From contig CM046294.1 of NCBI GenBank assembly GCA_025267735.1, forward strand, positions 8,404,001-8,468,000: a stretch of 64,000 bases of DNA, in the 5' to 3' direction. Made by a program: the position numbers and the translations under genes. The DNA comes from Mactra quadrangularis. Its lineage: Eukaryota > Mollusca > Bivalvia > Venerida > Mactridae. The notes beneath the pieces were generated by a model that saw nothing but the letters and a program-made list of their open reading frames with translations, was not told the DNA's origin and did not search any database. The first letter of the stretch is position 1. Each line of letters begins with the position of its first letter. This document shows, piece after piece, positions 23,454 through 34,980 of the stretch.

Positions 23454-23654
23454 AGCCGGCGTGGCCGAGCGGTTACGACGTTGGACTGGTAATCATTGGA
23501 TAGCCGCGTTTGTTCGAATCCAACCCAAACATACCCCGTTGTTTCATTTAGCAAGATACTTTAACCTACTAGCTTAATACTGGGGGACCAGGAAGCGGAC
23601 TCGAAAGTGGTAAATCTAAGTTGTAAGAACTTGATTTAAAATCGAGCTAAAAAA
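23454..23654 (+). mobile_element. SINE-A copy 4, near full length
   Basis: GCCGGCGTGGCCGAGCGGTT (A-box), GGACTGGTAATCATTGG, GTTCGAATCC (B-box), core TTTAGCAAGATACTTTAACC, body GGGGACCAGGAAGCGGACTC, ending ATCGAGCTAAAA. The GTGGCCGAGCGGTT A-box is that of leucine/serine-type tRNAs, the likely origin of the family. Confidence 0.88.
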
Positions 23655-24658
23655 TTAGCATTCCAATACCAAACTGTCGCTTTACAAAACCAACTTTTTA
23701 ACATATAATGCACGTCTTGACCAAGATCGACAGAAACATTCAACGTACTCGTATGATCCAGAGCGTCTTTGATCAACACTCACCTGAGCAAATGAGTTAA
23801 AGGCTTCATATTCGTTTTAGGGGGAGGGGTCGGTCGGTTGATTTAACCAAACACACGTAAATTACAAATTTACCAAAATGATTCAAAAATCAATATGTAT
23901 ACCTTACTAATTCAATCCACTAAACACAATCGATCAAAACAAAGCAAAACAATACGAAAATGAACTTGTTATTCTTTATACTCGTATGACTAAATCAATG
24001 ATTTAAAAGCCCGCCAACAGCGTTCTTTTTTAGTCAAGTCATATTTATGGTATGACTAGATTTCTGAACTTCCAATATGTCACAATTTTAACATATGGAT
24101 CATTTTGTTTAGTTTAATAACTTAATCTAGGCCGGATGTATCATTTAGTATTGTTTTAATGTGACATGTCAGATTTTATCTGGTCAGATAATTTGTGACA
24201 TCTATAGTTCTAATAATACATGCTAAATGATAATCTGATCTTTTGAACAATAGCATGAGCCACTGAACAACGCCTCAGATGAAAGGATATGTTTGGTGAA
24301 TACTAAAAGGGGGCGGTCAACCTATAACACGCTTATTAACCAATTCAGAATGGTATGTTTTGGGCCAATGCAATGGTATGCATAGTTAGTATATTTTGAA
24401 ATACATTGACAGAAAAGAAACGAAGGCCTCACGCATTTGTTGAGACAAACCGTCACGAACGTGTCAAAGACACATATCAAAGCAATTTTGATAAGAATAT
24501 ACATGCACTCGTTAACATTCCATCAGACCGCATCACTGAGTAGAAAACACAGGCAAACGACAAGGATAATATATAGTACGTACATGACAAAGGTTATCCA
24601 AGTCAAACAGTCGAACTGCAAACTACTGGTGTACTTGGCTGTACACGTACCAGATTTT

Positions 24659-24836
24659 TTCCAGTGGTAGAATGTACGCTTAGAGATCGAGAGGTCCAGG
24701 GTTCGAACCCTACTGGGGGTACTTTTAATTTCCACGAGCAAGAAAATTACCAACAACTGTTCATTTCACTATACATAAATGGGCATTCTGAGGAATCACA
24801 TGCCTGAAAGTGATTTCAATGATAAGGATGTTATCG
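24659..24836 (+). mobile_element. SINE-D copy 2
   Basis: Head CCAGTGGTAGAATGTACGC, AGATCGAGAGGTCCAGGGTTCGAACCC (split A/B region with an intact B-box GGTTCGAACCC), a core with CACGAGCAAGAAAATTACC, and the TGCCTGAAAGTGATTTCAAT segment shared with copy 3. Confidence 0.75.
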
Positions 24837-24893
24837 TTCAAAGTTGAGAATTCGGCTGATCATGTATATGGAATCTGACTTTAAATCGTACTT

Positions 24894-25464
24894 AAACTAC
24901 TTAATAATGTGTTAAACGATGTTCCTACAATAATGCGACAACGATGTCAAAAAGCCATTCTTGGTAATGCCATAGCAATTTTTTCAGCTTTTGTTATAAA
25001 CTTGACATGAGCTTTAAATCTTTTCATTTAAGCAGATTACTTATCTGGTTACAGCAGCATTCTTTTAGTGTAAAACCCAAAGCATGGTCTGGCACTATGT
25101 GTAAAACACCTTTCAGGTTCGACGACGCTAGTTTCACGGAAAGGTTTAATTTTAACACGTATCCTATTAAAGTTAAAGCGGATACCAATGTTCGGGTAAA
25201 TTTCGTAAAACCCTCTTCTACTAATTACCCTTTAACTGTCATATCATATTTGGTAGTGTCAAAAACCAATGATCACTCAACTGTCATTCATTGAATTTGG
25301 TGAGCCAGGTCATTGATTTTAAAATGAAAACAAAGCACGAATGGAGTATACCGGTGTATGACAAAATATATAACATGGGTATGACGAATCATAAAATATT
25401 TGTGGTGGATAATGTACTAGAAGAGTTTAAGGGACATCTGTCAGTACTGGATGATCAAGAATAG
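24894..25464 (+). pseudogene. Three-piece decayed coding segment of unknown origin
   Basis: Three plus-strand open segments follow one another in different frames. 24,894-25,010 reads with NVLNDVPTIMRQRCQKAIL. 25,007-25,294 is a 95-residue frame containing FDDASFTERFNFNTYPIKVK. 25,324-25,464 is a 46-residue frame containing HEWSIPVYDKIYNMG and ending DDQE-stop. The residue mix looks more protein-like than the surrounding AT-rich sequence, but I recognise no family and see no splice sites joining them. The block lies between two SINE-D copies. Best guess: a relic of a mobile or viral-type gene, or chance. Confidence 0.3.
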
Positions 25465-25511
25465 GGCTGAGTCTTAATGCAATACGATACAGCGAGTCAA
25501 TATACGTATGA

Positions 25512-25700
25512 GCCATGGTTCCAATGGTAGAACACGCGCTTAGGGATCGAGAGGGCCCTGGTTGGAAGCCCACTAAGGGCACTGAAAAATTCCTTGAGCA
25601 GGAAATTTACCTACAGTTGTTCCACTCCACCCAGATGTGAATAGGTACTGTGAGGGAACATCTGCCTGAAGGTGATTTCAATAATCTGGGGTTATCATAC
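25512..25700 (+). mobile_element. SINE-D copy 3
   Basis: Head GGTTCCAATGGTAGAACACGC, GATCGAGAGGGCCCTGGTTGGAAGCCC (B-box damaged), core CCTTGAGCAGGAAATTTACC and CTCCACCCAGATGTGAATAG, then CTGCCTGAAGGTGATTTCAA. Same orientation as copies 1 and 2. Confidence 0.78.
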
Positions 25701-26806
25701 ATGTACAAAACTGTAATGAGAATTTTGAGGTCACTTTATATAATGTTTTGTTCTATTCTCAAACTATGGAATCTTGGCAAATACATATTGACAAAATAAT
25801 GTATAACATTGTATTCACTCGACCTGGACCAAAACTTAATGATTCATGGAATATTTGATTGACCAATATTTTAATATTTTAGAATGTTAACACCTCAGTT
25901 CTTGTGTTTTAGATAATTCAATGTTTATGTTGCTTTGTTCATAGCTAGTGATTTTATACCTCACACTTGTATCACATAAATTACGCTTGGACTTATCGCC
26001 GATGATTATATCTAGGGCTAACCAAGTGCACTCAAGCCTAGAAATCGGAGATATTTAAAGTATCTGTGAACAGTTGCCATATGAAATATGCATGTATTAT
26101 ATATAGTTCATAGTATTCTACAGAAAAGTGAAGGCGTATCCAATGATTGGCAAACAATATAGAGAGTTTTGGCCGTCCATTGCCAAATGTACACATGGTG
26201 TTGCTGCAACCACTGTGACATTCTTTATGTTGGGCACAAAAGCACACATTGCCATTTTGTCAGCCGTTGATTACAAGACTTTGTCTTACTCGTTCTTGTT
26301 ACACGTAATAGTTTTGGTATGAGACAATTATGTATACAAGACTTGTTTTCTGACACCATTCAGAGACCACAACTGAAATAAGAATTAAATTCCTTTTTTT
26401 GCCATCCCTGTATTTCAATTTATTTGACATGGTATTTTAATAATTTACTCACGTACGAGTACAATGAGAACTTTTACACTTTCATCTTAAATTTGGTTAC
26501 CAACAATATATAATTGTATAAACCATTTTCACCCTACTGTTCATGCATTTCATATACTGTTTTATATCATTATATAATATTCTAAGAGTAAATATTTGTG
26601 TATTTTCAACCATTGTATTGTTCACTGTATTTGTAATTCCCATGCCAATGTCTTGGAATATGAATAACTATACACAATCTGTTAAAACATACTCATTTAA
26701 AGATTTTTCCACGTAAGTAAGTATAAAATCATAGTGTAATCTCCCAACACTCTCTTCGTTTAAGTAGGCGTTTACTCAGAACCAAAATAAAACACCAAAA
26801 TATTAC

Positions 26807-27393
26807 TATTCTAAGGACAGAAAGCTTCAAATCCTCCATGCACGTCTTCGTATGAAATGCAGTTCATTAAATTATCATCTGTTTATAATAAACATCACTC
26901 CTTCTTTATGCGAATGTGGTCAGATTGAATCAAATTATCACAAAAAGTTTTTTTGAATGCAAAAGATACACAATCTTCCGGCACGAACTCTTTACAAATC
27001 TTATAATTTAACCCTGGACAATCTACTATTTGGCGACCATAATCAGACAATGACAACTCAAAAATATTCCATTATTGTCAGTTATACCTAGCAAAAACCA
27101 AAAAGATTCATATATTAATCAAATAGAATTAGTCACTACTACTTCTCATCCCTCCATCTCTTTTTTCCTTTTTTTGTTTAATGTTTCTAAAGTTCATTTT
27201 TTATTTTCTCAGATCATTTAAACAGTCTAAACCATGAAAAGTGTTTAATCGTTTACAAAAGGAGAAGAACTATATAAGAAATTTCTTCCGTTCTAGTCCT
27301 TTCAAGGAATATCTTATTTGTACATTTGTAAACTTTGTATATTCTTGTAATTTTGTGATATTCTGAGAATAAATATGTTTAAACTAAACTAAT
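26807..27393 (+). pseudogene. Decayed non-LTR retrotransposon, 3' end of pol
   Basis: Across frameshifts the plus strand reads LQILHARLRMKCSSLNYHL, then SSLCECGQIESNYH, then FFECKRYTIFRHELF, then LDNLLFGDHN. The pattern H.RLR...S.LN.HL...C.CG..E...H.FF.C..Y...R..L...LLFG is the cysteine-containing C-terminal region found after reverse transcriptase in many LINE proteins. Stops fall at about 26,957 and after IVSYT. A pyrimidine-rich stretch (27,145-27,180) and an AATAAA at about 27,370 suggest that the element's 3' UTR reaches about 27,393. Only the last few hundred bases are present, a typical 5'-truncated, dead LINE. Confidence 0.75.
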
Positions 27394-28696
27394 CATAGTG
27401 TGTGCAGTGTTTTAAACGAGCACTGTTGTATACATGTATTTGCAAAAGAAACACGATTACTTCATTGTTTTAAACATACTTGTATTGAACTGATTAGGAA
27501 CTCCCTCTGTCGAACCCTTATGGAATAACAAATATTTTGGTTTACTAATAAAAAAACATTCATAGCTATTCTAATTATATGTTTGTACACTGAACGCACG
27601 CTTACGCACGAGGGTTTCCAAAAATGCAATTAAAAGTCAACTCGCACCTGTTGCACTGTGTGATACAAGGGGTATACTTTTCGCTCAATTGACTACTTTC
27701 TCCTAGTTAAAAACAGACTATGACCCATGTAGAGTCTTGGTCTACTATTAAAATACAATGAATATATATGTGTGTACATCCTATTGTATGTATTCAGTGT
27801 AAAATGTAACCGTATACCACATACTATGACACGCTTTCTTAACTCGATTCATATAATTGTCAGCCACAAACTCACGGGGGTAAACCGGAGAAAAAGGGGT
27901 CGTTTAGTGCTATCTGGACACTGTTGATTCCGTTGATTGAGTTTTATTACTCACACAGAGCTAATCCGGCCATCCTAGAGCTCTTCTGATCCTCAGAACG
28001 AAACCACATTCGAGTTATCTCTTGATTTCATCTAATTTCTGCACTGAAAACATTCGACAGTTTGGCAGCCATGTTTGTTATGGTATTATCCAAAGCTAAT
28101 GTTATCCAGGACTGATCTGTTTGAAGCAAGTCATCTATATACATTGTACATATAGTACATTCCACGTTTTTGTTTATCATAATAAAATTTATTCGAAAAC
28201 GTATAAGCAGAAAGTTTTATTGTTCGTGTGTATCCATTTATTATTCAGCGATAAAAAATGAAACAGTAAAATCCGGTATGTTTTGAGATGACCAATACGA
28301 TTTGGATACAAGATACCACAAATGTAACGGTTGTATATTCACTAGATTTGTCAAAGCGGTCAACTGTTTGAAGTTATGGGAGATAATGTACCGCCATCTT
28401 TTTGATGTATGAATTTTTAAGATATCTTAATTTTAGAAATATGTACTGCTTCTTAGTCATACACGCTTTATGTCCAAATGATTGAAGTGAATTTGTCTTG
28501 AGCAGTTATTGTATTTAGATGAACATTGAACACACACCTACGACCCTATCATGAATTTATTATAAACAATAACAGAAATGAGTAATATTTTGGACTTGAC
28601 ATTGAAAAAATCCAACCGTATGACGAAATATAGGAATTTTAATATTGTCCAATGTGTCACAGTCTGAACATTATATCTGTCGGACGGAGAAGATAT
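27394..28696. other. Gene-free stretch
   Basis: No supported exon, RNA gene or clear repeat apart from a GGGAGATAATGTACCGCCATC phrase at about 28,378, which has the look of a dispersed mollusc repeat end. Confidence 0.4.
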
Positions 28697-28880
28697 AGTT
28701 ATACCCTTCCATGATTTGTCAATAATGTCAATTTTCTTCTATTGATAAGGTATATGAAGAAGTTTCCAATCTTGTGGAAGGGTGTTTGAGTACTGGTTGT
28801 AGGCAAGGGTCGAGGAAAGCTAGGTAAGATGCGCTGGTCGCCGTAAAATTACATTTGTTGCGTTCACCCAGTATAGTACT
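28697..28880 (+). mobile_element. SINE-C copy 2
   Basis: TTGATAAGGTATATGAAGAAG, TTGTGGAAGGGTGTTTGAGTACTGG, AGGAAAGCTAGGTAAGATGCG and TCGCCGTAAAATTAC align with copies 1, 3 and 4. The tRNA-like head is lost. Confidence 0.75.
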
Positions 28881-28947
28881 TGCCTTTCTGTTGCCATTTT
28901 AGCCAGTCAATACCTTTGGGTACAATTTTGATTGTAATGTCAAATAG

Positions 28948-29085
28948 GGGTCACTGGTTCGATTCTCACACGGTCTGGTTATGCTCTAAATAAAATTTCG
29001 ACAATAATTTCGATTTCCTCCATTAATAAGGTATATGGAGGAGTTGTTCACCTCGTGGAAGGGTAGGTGAGTACTCGTACTTAGT
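28948..29085 (+). mobile_element. SINE-C copy 3 (3'-incomplete)
   Basis: A B-box-like GGTTCGATTCTCAC is followed by ATTAATAAGGTATATGGAGGAG and CTCGTGGAAGGGTAGGTGAGTACT; similarity then fades. It lies just downstream of copy 2 in the same orientation, perhaps a tandem insertion. Confidence 0.65.
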
Positions 29086-30425
29086 GTGATCGTGAGAGAA
29101 AAAGTCGATTAAATTTGTCAAGGTTATCTGGACAGATTGTATGGAATGGTCAGACCCATTGGAATTAATTTTATAAAACTAATTATGTGCTTAGATATAA
29201 CAAAGTAGCTAATGTTCGAAGGCTCTGCAACATACAAAAGCCGAAAGGAGCCGGGCTGGACAAATGCTACTCGTTTAACTAGCAGTTTGCAGATAGGCAA
29301 TTTAAACAGCATAGAAGTTATGGACCAGTGAGAGAGACATGTGCAGGTCAGATTTTGAACATTTTTATTATAATTTTACGTATTTTTATATCTTCTTTGA
29401 AAACCTTGCAGATTTGACATATGAGTAATATTAAGTCGATATGCAGTACTTAAGATGAATTTGCTAAACTTATCTACCGGTGATTAAATAGCGTGAGAAC
29501 AACAGAGTTATGAAATTTACATAATAATTTTGATATATAGTTTGAGATATTTATACATCATGACGAGTTAGATTATTATTTATCATAAATATTGTCTAAT
29601 ATGGTCTATGAATATCTCATGGAGACATAAGTGTAAGTACTTAATACGGCTATAAAATCAAAATAAATATTATTCATTAAATAATTCATATTAGGGACTA
29701 TTATGCGCCATTTGTAGTCTGTGGTAGGTTTATATGCTTAATTACTTGCATGCTTGTATATGTGCATCGACTTATTACCAGTTTTGTACTAAGCCTCAAT
29801 GATCTCAACCCCATGTGGATACAAAGGAGGATTAAACCTTACTTTGTTCTACTTGGAGCGTCTTTAATTGTAATCAAAACTATTGTTTCTAGTATTGATT
29901 ATCAAATTTTACTTTCGATTTTGTTCTGCTTTCACTTTGAAATATAACACAATAAAAATGTTTATTATCATAGTTTAATGCATTGTCTTTTACACTATAT
30001 CATCAAAATTCTTATTACAGGCATAAAACAGGAAAGTAAAAATAAATAAATAAAAACTTAAAAGAGGATACTGGCGCGAAAAGCTTCATACCAGATTCTA
30101 CTATTTTCGAGTCTTCTCGGCGACGCTCGTGGAACCTAGAACTGTCATTTTGTTAGAAATAAAAACGGTTAACAACTGTACCTCACGGTACCCGGTACTC
30201 AGAAACAATCCGACTTGTTGTGTGTGTTTATAGAATAGAATATAATTAATTATATGTAACCTCACTCTAGCAATATTTACGATTTCACGAATATTTGGCC
30301 CTCTGGATCGTACGAAATCGACTAAAATGCTGAAAATTGGAAAAATCATGTCAAATTTTGTTGTCATACTTTCAAATATCTGTAAAAGATTGTTGATGGT
30401 TGTCACATTTTTGACTAATCTATTT
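29086..30425. other. Gene-free stretch
   Basis: Short open frames only; no splice-site or protein support, no clear repeat. Confidence 0.4.
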
Positions 30426-30526
30426 GAACAGAACACAACAGGACAAAACATAACAGAACAAAACATAACAGAACAAAACATAACAGAACAAAACATAACA
30501 GAACAAAACATAACAGAACAAAACAT
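30426..30526. repeat. 15-bp higher-order repeat (AGAAC-AAAAC-ATAAC)n
   Basis: Three variant pentamers, AGAAC, AAAAC and ATAAC, form a 15-base unit repeated about six times with no register slips. This is a higher-order form of the AGAAC microsatellite family. Peptides of QNITE type in its frames are artefacts. Confidence 0.93.
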
Positions 30527-31464
30527 ATCTTTTATTTTCGTCACAGTTTACATAGTAAATACATTTGAACAAAATTTAACATAAATACAACATGACGGTA
30601 TGGTTTAAAGATTATTACCATTGTATAATTTCTATCAAATTATATAATAAAATATAAAACTTATTTATGTTTATATTAACAAAATAAAGTTGTCGACTTT
30701 CGGTTTATAAAACATCTCCTTAGCCACAAAATAAGACTTAAAGTCGACTAGGAAAGGTAGGTGTGGCAGTCAGATAATCACAAACTGTCGACGATGGCTT
30801 TGAAGATCTTTATGTTGAAAATTGCAAAGTCATTTTAACTAATGATACGCAAAATGGTGATAATTTCACTTTGTACTTCGGATATTAAAAAAAGTAAAAA
30901 ATGAAAATGATTAAAATAACGCTTTGTGAAAACACGTCATCAAAAAATTAATAATATTATTTTTTAATAGAAGGTGATAAAAATCAATACTATAAACTTT
31001 AAAGTATAGAAGGATGATTGGGGATGATTTCAATAATTGTTATGGATATAATTATTGTAGTTTATTTATTTGTTGTTTATTTATGAAGACATTCAATCAA
31101 CAAGCCAGTGTAACCCTGGGTAGTTACAAGATATGATAGCGGTATACCGCAATGTAATTTGTTTATTATTTACGTCGTTTCGCTTATTTGTATACCTTGT
31201 ATAGTCGTGCCAATTGATTACTCGAATGGAAAGGTTATCGGGTACGTTTTTCTTACCCTGAACATGACGTTCCATGTATTATTCATATTATCAATTTTCT
31301 TATTTTGAATAAAAAATTACAATTTTGAATATCATATATGGTATTCACTTAATTATAAGTTCGCTTTTATCTATACATAGTTTTATATTTATTTATCTTT
31401 CATAAGTATTGTGCCAATTTCATATTACACTTTTAGTGGTGTTTGAAATACGTTCATAAGTGCT
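30527..31464. other. Gene-free stretch
   Basis: AT-rich; nothing supported. Confidence 0.4.
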
Positions 31465-31682
31465 TTTTTAACGTCTTATACAACACATATTTAGGTCATA
31501 TATACGACGGTCAGCTTTCCCTACTATAGGTTTCCTGGACACTTTTCTATCACCAGTGCTAACTTACCCTACCACGAGGCCGACAACTCATATATAGGGT
31601 ATGACCTGCCGCGACCGGGCTCGAACCCGCGATCTCCGGATTCGAAGTCAGACCTGCTAACTACTACATCATGGCCGCGACA
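31465..31682 (-). mobile_element. SINE-B copy 1, near full length
   Basis: On the minus strand: head GCGGCCATGATGTAGTAGTTAG with GGTCTGACTTCGAATCCGG, B-box GCGGGTTCGAGCCCGGTC, then GGTCATACCCTATATATGAG, CTCGTGGTAGGGTAAGTTAG, GTGTCCAGGAAACCTATAG, ACCGTCGTATATATGACC, and the end ATAAGACGTTAAAAA. Copy 2 at 44,461 shares all of this after the head. Confidence 0.85.
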
Positions 31683-32158
31683 CTCAAAAGTGCTTCACAG
31701 ATGTACGAAATCTTAATGAAAAATACCTACATAATAAAACAAAAAATAAACTTAGTTTTTGGATACATTAAAATAATATAAATGATATTGTAAAACAAAT
31801 GATAAAATTTAAAATATTGGAATTACCGAACAAATATCTAATATTTAAATCAGCGGGGTTAATGTAGGCGCTACTGACAGACTGAGAGTTGGATAACATT
31901 TAATTATAACTACATTGTATGTGTGTATTACGCGAAGGATATGTTTTTTCTTCTAAAAATTTGCGCTGTAGTCATTAGAATATATTGAAAAATAAATGTT
32001 TTGATTTTTACATTCTGTAGATCACGAGACTATAAACTCTATTTTACGGACACTATAAAATTAAGTATTAGTGAGAAAATTTCCATACTGTCTAGACCCT
32101 CAGAATTTATTTTATATATGTATAATATCATAACTATGGACACGTTTATCGAAAAAAA

Positions 32159-32441
32159 TTCTATTCTGTCTTATTCTATTCTATTCTATTCTATTCTATT
32201 CTATTCTATTCTATTCTGTTCTGTTCTGTTCTGTTCTGTTCTGTTCTGTTCTGTTCTGTTCTGTTCTGTTCTGTTCTGTTCTGTTCTGTTCTGTTCTGTT
32301 CTGTTCTGTTCTGTTCTGTTCTGTTCTGTTCTGTTCTGTTCTGTTCTGTTCTGTTCTGTTCTGTTCTGTTCTGTTCTGTTCTGTTCTGTTCTGTTCTGTT
32401 CTGTTCTGTTCTGCTCTGTTCTGTTCTGCTCTGTTCTGTTC
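32159..32441. repeat. (TTCTA)n(TTCTG)n tract, about 56 units
   Basis: About nine TTCTA units (32,159-32,216) switch to a long, nearly pure TTCTG block, with two TCTGC variants near the right end. It is the longest member of the pentamer family here and, on the other strand, reads AGAAC. Confidence 0.97.
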
Positions 32442-34121
32442 CCCAATGTCCATGTCCGATAAAATTTTGTAAAAGTCACTTGTGCCATTTAATTTGGTAG
32501 TGGACACGCATGTGTACTTTTATTAGACTATTTATTACAAATAAATAGACATTTTCTGTCATAATTTAAAAACGCTGGTATTTTAATAGGAAAAAATAAA
32601 TTGAAATAAAAATTCATTATTTAATTAATGGAATACAATACAAATTTACTACGCTGGTACAAGACAGCTGGTCCCCAAACCTTTGTCCTAACGTGGGCTG
32701 ATTAGTAATAATTTATGTTCATTTAACTGATACAACCGTGACGTTACTTTAAGGTGTGATTTTATTGAATATCGATCACTTGGTTTTTTATAATAAAACA
32801 TTGGACAAAAAATATCAATGATTACGATCTAATATTTAATGATATATTTCATATTATATTTTGTGAGGACGCTGGAGCCGAGGATTTGAATGCGTTCATA
32901 CATGTACTTTTAAAACACATTTGAAACTACTGTTTCTGTTTTTTTGGCCATTCTTTGATGGCCAATTTAATTGACCAATCTATAATAAACCTAATCTTGT
33001 TATTTTGGTTTGCGTTTCGAGGAAGTACTTTACCTTTCGAAGATTTAATTAACATGTAACTCAACGAAGAAAATATAACTTAGAGAAAACATATCTTTGA
33101 ATAAAACCGTTTTGAATTATTTAATTGAATAACCATAAATAATATTTAAATAAATTATGTCTTAATATTTCACTTACGGTGTAAGTATCAATTTTGTATT
33201 GGTAAATTTTATTCAACTTGTGATTAAATTAGCCCCTCTGATTTAAATACTCGACGATCGACAGTGAGAACAGAAACACTGTAGTGAATATTTAAATGAG
33301 TGAAGTTAATGTATGTCCCACTGACGGTCGAATAAGACTTATCAATGCAAGTTTTACTTTGTGATATATAAGTCTAGCTTTAATGTACTCAACGTTTCAT
33401 TTCAACTTGAGAGCAAATGATGCGACCATGTAATTCAAACGTTACGCATATCTTATATAGTTTTTGTGGCGACTTACTCTCCTATCCAGCTTTCCTGAAT
33501 AATTTATTTCATCTGCACTCAATAACCTTTCGATGATATATCAATTAACAACGATCCCACAACTTCACTTAACATGATTTAAAAAAAGACATTTCCTAAT
33601 AGTAAAATCGAGCACATTTACCGTGTCGATACCACAAGACATTTTGTGATCAGTATAGGTTATAATATCAAAAATCCACCCTTTAGAAAGGTTTTTCTTC
33701 CAGAACTTTTTTTTAAATATATTTTCACCATTTTTACGAGATAATTTGGAGTATCATTTCTGTCTAATGAGAAATCCGTATGTTAATAGGTATATTATTA
33801 ACTTTTAAGCAACATTTGTGAATTTGTGACTTTGTGACTTAATATTGAGTTTTTAAATTTTTGTTTCTTTTTTGAAATATTGTACCATTTATTTTGTTCT
33901 ACTGTACAGAACTTTATAACATAGTTATGTACATGAAAAAGTGCTTAATAAGCTTGGTATATAACAATAGAAAAATCAACCGTCACTATTGTATCTTTTT
34001 TCGTTCATTAAAAAGCATATCAGTTATTTCAATTTTTCTAAATATTTAAAATGAAAACCCATTTTAACATCGCCTTTTATATTACAAGTATGAATAACAG
34101 TCACAAGAACATCTTATGCTA
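32442..34121. other. Gene-free stretch
   Basis: AT-rich, no supported exon, RNA gene or repeat. Confidence 0.4.
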
Positions 34122-34462
34122 CAGTCCCATAAACATAAAAATAGCCGTGAGGGCACCGTACGGGTGCCGTGCGATCATACTCCGCAAGGACTCGTACGAA
34201 CTCTTGCGTACCCGTACGGACTGTTACGTTTTTACCAGGGTCCGTGAGATGAGCCATGGATACACATATCAGTTTCTAAGTCAAATCGTGAACACAATCA
34301 CGGCCGAGTATGGATTTAACTTGGATATCTTCCAGCTACGGCTCCGAACGGGTGTGTTGTTTTGTGCCATGTTCGTACCGTCACCTTAATACGCAAGGCT
34401 TCCCACGGCCTACGGCTGTCTGCACGTACGGGCCCGCAACAAGCCACGATTTTATGGGACTA
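34122..34462. mobile_element. CGTACG-rich island, possible MITE
   Basis: An 11-base perfect inverted repeat, AGTCCCATAAA (34,123-34,133) and TTTATGGGACT (34,451-34,461), bounds a segment that is far more GC- and CpG-rich than its surroundings and repeats CGTACGG/CCGTACG phrases. No clear target duplication is seen. A 112-codon plus-strand frame overlaps it but begins outside and has no recognisable domain. Confidence 0.5.
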
Positions 34463-34773
34463 AGGTATTACTCTGAGTCTAAGCTATGAAATTCTATCCT
34501 AAATTAAGTTAATGCACATGAACAATATACACTATGACCTCTACTGACCAATAACTGGTATGATAAGGCTATGAATATGGTCCGTGTCTCGTTCGTACAA
34601 AATGTCAATATCTGAAAATTTCCATATAAAAAATGCCATTATGTTAAGTAAAGGATGTTGTACAGCGAGAATAGTAAGTTCTGTGTCATATGGTATATTT
34701 CATATTCAAATAATAATTATATTGTATTTTTTAGTTGAGTGAAACGACTTGTTTTTACTGAGTATATTTAACA

Positions 34774-34980
34774 AAGCGGGCGTGGTCGAGTGGTTACGAC
34801 GTTGGACTGGTAATCATTGGATAGCCAGCTCTGCGTTGGTTCGAATCCCGTCTAAAACCTACCCCGATGTTTTCTTGAGCAAGAAACTTTATCCTATTAG
34901 CTAAGTACTGGGTACCAGGAAGCGGACTTGAAAGTGATTAATTTAAGTTGTAAGAACTTGTTTCACAATCGAGCTAAAAT
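34774..34980 (+). mobile_element. SINE-A copy 5, full length
   Basis: The best preserved copy: GCGGGCGTGGTCGAGTGGTT, GGACTGGTAATCATTGG, GCGTTGGTTCGAATCCCG (B-box), core TTCTTGAGCAAGAAACTTTATCC, GTACCAGGAAGCGGACTTG, and GTTTCACAATCGAGCTAAAAT. Confidence 0.9.

Noticed and set aside
23464..23525. tRNA-like sequence with A and B boxes
   Set aside because: It does not fold into a complete cloverleaf and is the head of a SINE-A copy, not a tRNA gene; the same holds for the heads near 12,141, 24,659, 31,640 and 34,774.
32001..32507. Long frames of FCSVL and NRTEQ repeats on both strands
   Set aside because: They are translations of the TTCTG pentamer tract.
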